Source of the DNA: Clostridia bacterium
GTDB lineage: Bacteria > Bacillota > Clostridia > UBA1381
Assembly: GCA_022768695.1 (NCBI GenBank)
Contig: JALEPO010000088.1
Coordinates: 1-35,091 of the forward strand
Reading direction: 5' to 3'
Length of the DNA stretch: 35,091 nucleotides
Positions within the stretch are counted from its first letter, which is position 1, and each line of letters starts with the position of its first letter. The notes under the pieces were generated by a model. The model worked only from the letters and a program-made list of their open reading frames with translations. It was not told the origin of the DNA and searched no databases. The position numbers and the translations under genes were made by a program. Below, one piece after another: positions 19,268 to 26,723 of the stretch.

Positions 19268-20128
19268 ATGAAGAAAAATAAAGGAAAAATTTGTTTATTG
19301 ATTTCAGCTTTTATATACGGACTGGCGCCTATTTTGGCAAAGGTCACATATGCCGGCGGTGCAAACGGAATTACGCTTACTTTTTTGCGCGGAAGTCTGT
19401 GTGTGCCGCTTCTTTATATCATGATGAAGGCTGACGGTAAATCGCTCAAGCTATCAAGGTCTGAATTTAAAAGAGTATTGGTTTTGGGGATTTTCGGCGG
19501 TGCGCTGCCTATTGTTTTGCTGTATTTGTCATACAATTATATTTCTATAGGGCTGGCGACAACTCTGCATTTTATATATCCGCTTGTGATAGTGATAGTT
19601 TCTTCACTGCTTTTTCATGAAAAAATGACAAAAATAAGGCTGATTGCAGTGATATTTGTAACTGTGGGAATATTTTTGTTTGTGGATATAAGTAGTGCAT
19701 CGGATAAGCTTGGAATTGTATTAGCGCTTCTGTCAGGAATTTTTTACAGCTTCTATGTTATTTATATGGAACGTTCGGGATTGGAAAATATGGATTATGT
19801 AAAGCTAACCTTTTATATTATGGTCATTATGAGTCTTACCACCTTGATTTTAGGAGTTTTGGTGCATGGCATAAGCTTTGATTTGTCACCTAAGGCATGG
19901 GTGTATGCTGTCTTGATTTCATTTATGATAACGCTGTTTGCAATGCCGCTTTTTCAGGCGGGGGTGCGGTATGAGGGCGCGTCAACAGCCGGAATAATGT
20001 CAACCTTTGAACCAATTACAAGCGTTGCTCTTGGAGCGATGTTTCTGGGAGAAATAGTAGGACTGCCTCAGCTGCTTGGCGGTCTGATGATCATTGCCGG
20101 AGTAATTCTTGCAGAGACACACAGGTGA
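19268..20128 (+). CDS. EamA/DMT superfamily transporter
   Basis: About ten hydrophobic segments; 'STAGIMSTFEPITSVALGAMFLGE' typical of EamA domains. Confidence 0.88.
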   Translation: MKKNKGKICLLISAFIYGLAPILAKVTYAGGANGITLTFLRGSLCVPLLYIMMKADGKSLKLSRSEFKRVLVLGIFGGALPIVLLYLSYNYISIGLATTLHFIYPLVIVIVSSLLFHEKMTKIRLIAVIFVTVGIFLFVDISSASDKLGIVLALLSGIFYSFYVIYMERSGLENMDYVKLTFYIMVIMSLTTLILGVLVHGISFDLSPKAWVYAVLISFMITLFAMPLFQAGVRYEGASTAGIMSTFEPITSVALGAMFLGEIVGLPQLLGGLMIIAGVILAETHR

Positions 20129-20551
20129 TTATTCTATAATTTCCTCGTTCAATTCATAAAGCATTTCATTGCAGGTTATTAAATCCGCCTGCTCATTTAT
20201 TGCGAAAATAATAATGCTGTCGCGGCGTATGCGCGGATATAAAGCGCCGCAGCCGGCAATTTTCAGCGCCCGCTGGGTTTCGTCAAAATTCATATTAAGT
20301 CCGAAGCACAGGCAAAGCAGCTTGTTTCTTTCCGGATTGCGCTCGCCTGAAAAAATTTTATACGCATAGATATTATTGAGATTGGATTTTTTAATAGCTT
20401 CTGATTTGCTGAGCTGCTTTTGGATTAGTATATTATTAAGATATTCGCCAAGGGAAATTTCCTGAAAATTTTCAGTGTTTGCTTCAATATAACCTTCTAT
20501 GGATTTTGATTTTTTCAATAATTCCAAAAGCTCGCCTGTTGATTTTTTCAT
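20129..20551 (-). CDS. Helix-turn-helix (XRE-like) regulator with conserved-looking C-terminal extension, divergent from a Ser/Thr kinase
   Basis: MKKSTGELLELLKKSK...ISLGEYLNNILIQKQLSKSEAIKKSNLNNIYAYKIFSGERNPERNKLLCLCFGLNMNFDETQRALKIAGCGALYPRIRRDSIIIFAINE; RBS ggggagg before ATG (complement of 20549-20551). ORF track start 20614 is too far upstream. Confidence 0.75.
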   Translation of the reverse strand: MKKSTGELLELLKKSKSIEGYIEANTENFQEISLGEYLNNILIQKQLSKSEAIKKSNLNNIYAYKIFSGERNPERNKLLCLCFGLNMNFDETQRALKIAGCGALYPRIRRDSIIIFAINEQADLITCNEMLYELNEEIIE

Positions 20552-20577
20552 AATTGCCTCCCCAAAAATATTATTAT

Positions 20578-20606
20578 TTGCTTTTATTATAAATTCATGG
20601 TAAAAT
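20578..20606 (+). promoter_or_regulatory. Candidate promoter for the kinase gene, overlapping the HTH promoter
   Basis: TTGCTT (20578-20583), 17-nt spacer, TAAAAT (20601-20606). Confidence 0.5.
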
Positions 20607-20614
20607 ATTGTCAA
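20586..20614 (-). promoter_or_regulatory. Consensus sigma-A promoter for the HTH gene
   Basis: Complement of 20609-20614 is TTGACA, 17-nt spacer, complement of 20586-20591 is TATAAT: a full consensus match. Confidence 0.8.
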
Positions 20615-20632
20615 GTTTTGGGGGTGAAAATT

Positions 20633-21772
20633 ATGAACAATTTAACAGATAAATTTTTGCAGACGGATTATGAAGAAGTGTACACCCTTTCCGGAGATTC
20701 CTCCACTGCTGTTGTAAGAAGCCCGAGAACAGGGGAATTTCTGGTAAGGAAAACAGTTGCAAGGGAATACGGAGAAATTTATAAGCTGCTTTCAACGCTT
20801 GAAATTCCCAATATTCCTAAAGTACGCAGTATTACTGATAACGGTGAACATTCTGTTGTTATTGAGGAGTTTATTCCAGGGATGACGCTTGAAAGGAAAA
20901 TTGAAATAAATGGCACACTTTTGGAAAAGGACGCGATGAAATATGCGGCAGATATTTGCAATGCCTTGGAAGGCTTGCATAGGAAAGGGATTGTCCACAG
21001 GGATATTTCTCCCTCAAACATTGTTATAAGAAGCGACGGCACGGCATATCTTGTGGATTTTGGCATTTCGAGGGTAAAAAAGAAAAATCAGAAGGCTGAT
21101 ACGGAAATTCTCGGCACAGCGGGTTATGCGGCGCCGGAGCAGTTCGGCTTTCGTCAGACTGATGAAAGAACGGATATTTATTCTCTCGGAATAATAATGC
21201 GATATATGCTTACAGGCTCGGCAGAGGCGACGCAAATTTCCGGTAAAATCGGCAGAATTATTGAAAAATGCACGCAAATAGAGCCGGATAACAGATATTT
21301 GAATGCTGTGGAACTAAAAAAATTATTGGGTGGTAAAAAAGCCTTTAATATCAAAGCACCTCTTATAGCTATCGCAGTAATATTGCTTGTAGCAGTCGTA
21401 GCAATTCCACGCATACTAAAAATAGAAGCAGAAAATGCCGCGCAGGAGTATAATTATAATGCCGCATCCGGCAATATAACATCTGATAATGTAGCATCTC
21501 AGGACAGTAATACTTCTTCAGACAGCAGATCCAATACAGATACGGGAGAATTCGCAACACTGGAAAAGTACGAAAAGGTGCAAAAAGGAATGACATATGA
21601 TGAGGTCGTAGAAATTATGGGCAGCAAAGGAAAATTAGATACGGAATATGGTCCGGAAGACGGAAAAATAAGTACATATGTATGGTATGGCAATACTGAC
21701 AGAACTGCATCGGCTTATGTGGAATTTCAACGCGGAGCTGTAACAGATAAATCCGCCTATTATCTTGAATAA
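20633..21772 (+). CDS. Transmembrane Ser/Thr protein kinase (Hanks type) with C-terminal extracytoplasmic SmpA/BamE-like domain
   Basis: Kinase motifs 'GIVHRDISPSNIVI', 'LVDFGISR', 'GTAGYAAPEQFGF', 'TDIYSLGIIM'; TM 'APLIAIAVILLVAVVAIPRIL'; C-terminal 'YEKVQKGMTYDEVVEIMGSKGKLDTEYG...YVWYG'; RBS ggggg before ATG 20633. Confidence 0.9.
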   Translation: MNNLTDKFLQTDYEEVYTLSGDSSTAVVRSPRTGEFLVRKTVAREYGEIYKLLSTLEIPNIPKVRSITDNGEHSVVIEEFIPGMTLERKIEINGTLLEKDAMKYAADICNALEGLHRKGIVHRDISPSNIVIRSDGTAYLVDFGISRVKKKNQKADTEILGTAGYAAPEQFGFRQTDERTDIYSLGIIMRYMLTGSAEATQISGKIGRIIEKCTQIEPDNRYLNAVELKKLLGGKKAFNIKAPLIAIAVILLVAVVAIPRILKIEAENAAQEYNYNAASGNITSDNVASQDSNTSSDSRSNTDTGEFATLEKYEKVQKGMTYDEVVEIMGSKGKLDTEYGPEDGKISTYVWYGNTDRTASAYVEFQRGAVTDKSAYYLE

Positions 21773-21801
21773 ATTATACTGACAGTATAACAAATTAAAT
21801 C

Positions 21802-21832
21802 AAACCCGTTGTATAATATATGCAACGGGTTT
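21802..21832. terminator. Bidirectional terminator-like hairpin between convergent kinase and XRE genes
   Basis: aaacccgttg (21802-21811) / caacgggttt (21823-21832). Confidence 0.7.
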
Positions 21833-22172
21833 ACTTATGGGATTTTTTGATTATTTTGATAATCTTAAGCACATCCTTTTTATCTTCCTCGCTCATAGAT
21901 GAGAGATAAGCTGATATTTTGTTGTCGGTTGCCTGCTCATCAGAGGAAGCGGGCAGCTTGCTTTCGAAAGAAAATAAATCGGAAAGAGATATATTAAGAG
22001 CAGAGGCTATATTTGAAACTGTTTCAATGGTAGGATTTTTCAGGGCGCGCTCAATCTGCCCCAGATGCGCAGCGCTTATGCCTGATTTAAAGGCAAGCTC
22101 ATCCTGACTTATTCCAAGATTATTGCGTCTTTTGCGTATTTCCTTTCCGAGCTCAACACCGATATTATTCAT
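21831..22172 (-). CDS. XRE family HTH transcriptional regulator
   Basis: MNNIGVELGKEIRKRRNNLGISQDELAFKSGISAAHLGQIERALKNPTIETVSNIASALNISLSDLF: classic HTH_3; SD aaggtg upstream of ATG (complement of 22170-22172). Confidence 0.9.
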   Translation of the reverse strand: MNNIGVELGKEIRKRRNNLGISQDELAFKSGISAAHLGQIERALKNPTIETVSNIASALNISLSDLFSFESKLPASSDEQATDNKISAYLSSMSEEDKKDVLKIIKIIKKSHK

Positions 22173-22236
22173 GTTAATCACCTTGATTTCCTGTATAATA
22201 CTTATATTATCATATGTGAGCCTGATATATGCAAAT

Positions 22237-22272
22237 CACTTTAGATATTTAAAAAATACAATATCTAAAGTG
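22237..22272. repeat. 13-bp perfect inverted repeat, candidate operator
   Basis: cactttagatatt (22237-22249) / aatatctaaagtg (22260-22272), in the divergent intergenic region. Confidence 0.7.
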
Positions 22273-22359
22273 TAAAAGAACATAACTCTGTTATACTTGT
22301 AGAGTAAAAATTTGTTGTAATATATATTAATTTGTTATTAAAAAAGGTGGGGAAAATTC

Positions 22360-23265
22360 ATGGAAAACGAACAACCGAAAATAATTAATAATGAGCAAAA
22401 ACCGAAAACAGGCTGCGGAAAAATATTTGTTATATGCATTATTTTGATGATTGTTATGTCGCTCATATCTCGCTGCACAGGAAAAACAAGCACAAAGAAG
22501 GAATGGACTAATGATTGGCCGGATTCGGGATTGGCATTAATGCTGCCGGAGCCCGAATTTAAAAAATATTGTGTTGATTATGACAGCTCCACATATTTCT
22601 CTTTTGAAACAGACAAGGTTTCTGATAAGGAATATAATGAATATGTAAAAAAATGCAAAGAAGCGGGTTTTGTTTTGAATTATATAAATTCAAGTAGCTA
22701 CTATAATGCAGAAAGCAAAGATGGATATGAACTGAGCGTCAATAAATACAGTGACAATACGGTTCATGTGAGTTTGAGCAAACAGGATAAAAGCACTTTG
22801 ACACCGGTTCCTACCGAAACATCTCAGCCTACTCCGACACTCGAACCTACACCGGAGCCAACACCGGAGCCAACACCTGCTCCGACACTGGAACCTCAAC
22901 AGGAAGAAGAACCTGAGGAAGAAGCTACATACGAAAATGCAAATCAAACAGTAAATGCAAGTGATAAATTACATGAGCATCAGCAGATGATAAATCAAAT
23001 TAAAGATGATGCAATTGCACAAATGGGCGGTTATGTCACTGATATTTATTTAAAAGATAACGGCGCGTTTTATGTAATTGTGTCATATGCGTGGTATAAT
23101 TTGTCGGAAGGGGATAAGCTTACTCTTGCAGATGCGGCAAATACCGCAATGAAGAACTTTGATGCGGATAATCCGTCAATGTCATATGTCTTGGTCATGA
23201 GAGATCCACAGGGAACAAAGGTAGCCGAAACAACAATAACCGGAAACGTAAAAATTAAAAAATGA
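22360..23265 (+). CDS. Membrane-anchored protein with DUF6591-like domain, Pro/Thr/Glu-rich linker and C-terminal uncharacterised domain
   Basis: N-terminal TM 'IFVICIILMIVMSLISRCTG'; 'WPDSGLALMLPEPEFKKYCVDYDSSTYFSFETDKVSDKEYNEYVKKCKEAGF'; linker PTPTLEPTPEPTPEPTPAPTLEP. Confidence 0.6.
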   Translation: MENEQPKIINNEQKPKTGCGKIFVICIILMIVMSLISRCTGKTSTKKEWTNDWPDSGLALMLPEPEFKKYCVDYDSSTYFSFETDKVSDKEYNEYVKKCKEAGFVLNYINSSSYYNAESKDGYELSVNKYSDNTVHVSLSKQDKSTLTPVPTETSQPTPTLEPTPEPTPEPTPAPTLEPQQEEEPEEEATYENANQTVNASDKLHEHQQMINQIKDDAIAQMGGYVTDIYLKDNGAFYVIVSYAWYNLSEGDKLTLADAANTAMKNFDADNPSMSYVLVMRDPQGTKVAETTITGNVKIKK

Positions 23266-23377
23266 TAATTTAACACTGCAAAAGTAAAGCATGACCGATA
23301 CAATTCCAAAACGGCTCGGTATCAAGTAAATCTCAAGCGGGATTGCAGTAAGAATTTAATAAATAATCAGGAAAATG

Positions 23378-23409
23378 AGGCTGATCATGATGACAGCCTT
23401 ATTTTTTTT
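23378..23409 (+). terminator. Intrinsic terminator upstream of leuC
   Basis: aggctg (23378-23383) / cagcct (23394-23399) followed by tattttttttg. Confidence 0.6.
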
Positions 23410-23434
23410 GCTGATTATTAGTGTTAAAAAGATA

Positions 23435-23463
23435 TTTACAAATGGATAAAATTGTGATACAAT
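23435..23463 (+). promoter_or_regulatory. Candidate promoter for leuCDB
   Basis: TTTACA (23435-23440), 17-nt spacer, TACAAT (23458-23463). Confidence 0.6.
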
Positions 23464-23495
23464 AGTTCTTAACGAAATTTATGAGGTGATTAATA

Positions 23496-24758
23496 ATGGC
23501 TATGACAATGACACAAAAGATTCTTGCCAATGCAGCAGGTCTTGACTCAGTTAAAGCGGGCGATTTAATAATGGCTGATTTAAGTCTTGTTCTGGGTAAT
23601 GACATTACAACTCCGGTTGCTATAGGAGAATTTGATAAAATAGGCGGAAAGTCGGTATTTGATACTACAAAGATAGCTCTTGTGCCGGATCACTTTACAC
23701 CTAATAAGGATATAAAGTCTGCACAGCAGGCGCTTAAGGTACGCAATTTTGCAAAGGAACAGGATATTCTAAATTATTTTGAGGTTGGCGAGGTTGGAAT
23801 TGAACACGCGCTTTTACCTGAAAAGGGACTTGTTATTGCGGGTGATGTTGTAATCGGCGCAGATTCACATACTTGTACATATGGTGCACTTGGCGCGTTT
23901 TCAACAGGCGTAGGCTCGACGGATATGGCGGCAGGCATGGCTACCGGAAAGGCTTGGTTTAAGGTTCCTGAAGCGATTAAGTTTAATCTTACGGGAAAGC
24001 TTCCGAAATATACAAGCGGTAAGGATTTAATTCTGCATATAATCGGCATGATTGGTGTTGATGGCGCACTGTACAAGTCAATGGAATTTACCGGCGAGGG
24101 TATGCATACTCTTACTATGGATGACCGCTTCACAATCGCAAATATGGCTATTGAAGCGGGTGCAAAGAATGGCATTTTTGAGGTTGATGATTTAACCGTT
24201 GAATACATGAAGGGCAGAACAGACAGAGAATACAAGGTATTTACTGCTGATGCTGACGCTGAATATGCTCAGGTGATTGACATTGATTTATCAAAGGTTC
24301 CACACACAGTGGCATTTCCGCATCTTCCTGAAAATGCGAGAACACCTGAAAATTGGGGCGAGGTTGAAATTGATCAGGTTGTCATAGGCTCATGTACGAA
24401 CGGCCGTATTTCTGATTTAAGACGCTCAGCTGAAATATTAAAGGGCAAGCGCGTTAAGAAGGGAATAAGAGCGATTGTATTCCCGGCAACTCAGGCTATA
24501 TATCTTGAGGCATTGAAGGACGGTACTCTTTCGGCTCTTGTTGAGGCAGGATGTGTTATTTCGGCACCGACCTGCGGACCATGCCTTGGCGGTCATATGG
24601 GTATTCTGGCTGAAGGAGAAAGATGTGTTTCAACAACAAACAGAAACTTTATCGGTCGTATGGGACATATTGAAAGTGAAGTATATCTTGCAAGCCCTGA
24701 GGTTGCGGCTGCAAGCGCAATTACAGGTAAAATAACAGCGCCTGAGGAGGTTATGTAA
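23496..24758 (+). CDS. leuC: 3-isopropylmalate dehydratase large subunit
   Basis: '[23 protein letters not shown]', '[25 protein letters not shown]', '[15 protein letters not shown]', '[14 protein letters not shown]'. Confidence 0.95.
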   Translation: MAMTMTQKILANAAGLDSVKAGDLIMADLSLVLGNDITTPVAIGEFDKIGGKSVFDTTKIALVPDHFTPNKDIKSAQQALKVRNFAKEQDILNYFEVGEVGIEHALLPEKGLVIAGDVVIGADSHTCTYGALGAFSTGVGSTDMAAGMATGKAWFKVPEAIKFNLTGKLPKYTSGKDLILHIIGMIGVDGALYKSMEFTGEGMHTLTMDDRFTIANMAIEAGAKNGIFEVDDLTVEYMKGRTDREYKVFTADADAEYAQVIDIDLSKVPHTVAFPHLPENARTPENWGEVEIDQVVIGSCTNGRISDLRRSAEILKGKRVKKGIRAIVFPATQAIYLEALKDGTLSALVEAGCVISAPTCGPCLGGHMGILAEGERCVSTTNRNFIGRMGHIESEVYLASPEVAAASAITGKITAPEEVM

Positions 24759-24760
24759 TC

Positions 24761-25252
24761 ATGAAAGCAAACGGAAAAGTTATAAAATACGGTGATAATA
24801 TAGATACAGACGTAATAATTCCGGCAAGACATCTGACTACGTCAGATCCGGCGGAGCTTGCAAAGCACTGCATGGAGGATATTGACAAGGATTTTGTCAA
24901 CAAGGTGCAGAAGGGTGATATTATGGTAGGCGGAGCAAACTTTGGCTGCGGTTCATCAAGAGAACACGCGCCTATAGCAATTAAGGCGAGCGGAATTTCA
25001 TGCGTAATAGCAAAGGATTTTGCAAGAATTTTCTATAGAAATTCGATAAATATCGGATTGCCTATCCTTGAATGCGCAGAGGCGTCAGAGGACATTGAAC
25101 CGGGCAATGAGGTTGAGGTTGATTTTGACACCGGTGTTATAACAAATAAGACAAAGAACAAGAAGTATCAAGCTGTGGCATTCCCTGAATTTATGCAGGA
25201 TATTATAAATGCCGGCGGTCTTGTTGAATACATAAAATCGGGAAATATCTAA
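24761..25252 (+). CDS. leuD: 3-isopropylmalate dehydratase small subunit
   Basis: '[32 protein letters not shown]', '[45 protein letters not shown]'. Confidence 0.95.
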   Translation: MKANGKVIKYGDNIDTDVIIPARHLTTSDPAELAKHCMEDIDKDFVNKVQKGDIMVGGANFGCGSSREHAPIAIKASGISCVIAKDFARIFYRNSINIGLPILECAEASEDIEPGNEVEVDFDTGVITNKTKNKKYQAVAFPEFMQDIINAGGLVEYIKSGNI

Positions 25253-25272
25253 TTCGAAAAGAGGAAATAGTA

Positions 25273-26358
25273 ATGAGTGAGTTTAACATAGCGTTAATAC
25301 CGGGCGACGGAATAGGTCCGGAGGTTGTAGCGGCAGCGGTTACTGTTTTAAAGGCTGTTGAAAATAAGTATGGACATAAGTTCAATTTTACAGAAGTGTA
25401 TATGGGTGGCTGCGCAATAGATAAGTTTGGAGTTCCGCTGCCTGATGAAACTATAGAAATCTGTAAAAAGTCAGACGCTGTGCTTATGGGTTCTATCGGT
25501 GGTAATACTACCACATCACCGTGGTACAAGCTTCCGGCAAATTTAAGACCTGAGGCAGGATTGCTTAAAATACGCAAGGAGCTTGGTCTTTTTGCAAATT
25601 TAAGACCGTGCTTGCTTTATCCGCAGCTTTGGGGAGCTTGTCCGCTTAAAGAAGAAATAAGCCGTAAGGGCTTTGATATGCTTATAATGCGGGAGCTTAC
25701 AGGCGGACTGTATTTCGGAGAGAGAAAAACTGAAGAGATTGACGGCGTTATGACTGCTGTTGACACGCTTTCGTACAATGAAAACGAAATTAGGAGAATT
25801 GCGGTTCAGGCATTTGAGGTTGCAATGAAGCGTAACAAGAAGGTTACAAGCGTTGACAAGGCTAATGTGCTTGACTCATCACGCTTATGGAGAAAAATCG
25901 TCAATGAGGTTGCGGCTGATTATCCTGAGGTTACGCTTGAGCATATGCTTGTTGATAACACAGCAATGCAGCTTGTGCGTGATCCGGCGCAGTTTGACGT
26001 AATGGTTACCGAGAATATGTTCGGCGATATTTTATCTGATGAAGCTTCAATGATAACCGGTTCAATCGGAATGCTTCCATCGGCAAGTCTGAACGAAACG
26101 AAATTCGGTCTGTATGAACCGAGCGGCGGCAGCGCTCCTGATATAGCGGGACTTGATATAGCAAATCCAATAGCAACTATTCTGTCAGCGGCAATGCTGC
26201 TTCGTTACTCACTGGATATGCAGGAGGAGCCGGACGCAATAGAAGCTGCGGTTTCAAAGGTATTGGATGAAAAATACAGAACAGGTGATATTATGTCCGA
26301 CGGAATGACAAAGGTCGGATGCAAAAAAATGGCAGAATTGATAGCAGATAACATTTAA
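25273..26358 (+). CDS. leuB: 3-isopropylmalate dehydrogenase
   Basis: '[14 protein letters not shown]', 'LMGSIGG', '[10 protein letters not shown]', '[29 protein letters not shown]'. Confidence 0.96.
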   Translation: MSEFNIALIPGDGIGPEVVAAAVTVLKAVENKYGHKFNFTEVYMGGCAIDKFGVPLPDETIEICKKSDAVLMGSIGGNTTTSPWYKLPANLRPEAGLLKIRKELGLFANLRPCLLYPQLWGACPLKEEISRKGFDMLIMRELTGGLYFGERKTEEIDGVMTAVDTLSYNENEIRRIAVQAFEVAMKRNKKVTSVDKANVLDSSRLWRKIVNEVAADYPEVTLEHMLVDNTAMQLVRDPAQFDVMVTENMFGDILSDEASMITGSIGMLPSASLNETKFGLYEPSGGSAPDIAGLDIANPIATILSAAMLLRYSLDMQEEPDAIEAAVSKVLDEKYRTGDIMSDGMTKVGCKKMAELIADNI

Positions 26359-26400
26359 TTTATTCATCATTAGGGAACGACATCTTAGGAGGACATCAAA

Positions 26401-26703
26401 ATGAATATTTCGACTAATATAAAAGCAATCGACACAATTAAAAGTGAAATTCTTTCAGAGGTAGCGGCTCTGTACAGAGCCTTGGCAGATTATGACGGTG
26501 TTGGAGAATATGATAACGTGGCAAGCAGTATTTCAACTATTATTGCTATGGATTATATTCTCGCCCGCAGACTGGGGATCAGCTTTGGAGCTATTGACAA
26601 TAAAATTACAGAGTTATTGACAATAGCAGAAGAAAATGGTCATGAACTTGAGGTTACTTTCTCGGATATGTCGGAGCTTAAAAAGTATGTCAAGGGTCGT
26701 TAA
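26401..26703 (+). CDS. MazG-like family small protein
   Basis: 100 aa; 'IKSEILSEVAALYRALADYD...ASSISTIIAMDYILARRLGISFGAIDNKI' resembles the MazG-like proteins found beside gdpP in Clostridia. Confidence 0.6.
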   Translation: MNISTNIKAIDTIKSEILSEVAALYRALADYDGVGEYDNVASSISTIIAMDYILARRLGISFGAIDNKITELLTIAEENGHELEVTFSDMSELKKYVKGR

Positions 26704-26723
26704 AGACCCTTTGGAGGATGCTT

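Noticed and set aside
22800-22905. Short repeated codons resembling a repeat array
   Set aside because: In-frame PTPEPT-type linker of a membrane protein, not CRISPR or a tandem element.
22690-22947. Minus-strand ORF rich in Arg/Cys (CRSRCWLRCWLRCRFECRSR)
   Set aside because: Antisense shadow of the Pro/Thr/Glu repeat codons in the plus-strand DUF6591-like gene; no RBS.
23375-23449. Possible leucine-attenuator leader peptide MRLIMMTALFFLLIISVKKIFTNG upstream of leuC
   Set aside because: No convincing SD spacing, it overlaps the terminator and its T run (which explains the Phe/Leu codons), and it ends downstream of the terminator, within the leuC promoter region. The order is wrong for classic attenuation.
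26341-26400. Possible RNA element in the leuB-MazG-like gap
   Set aside because: Only about 40 nt with an ordinary RBS (aggagg) and no clear structure.
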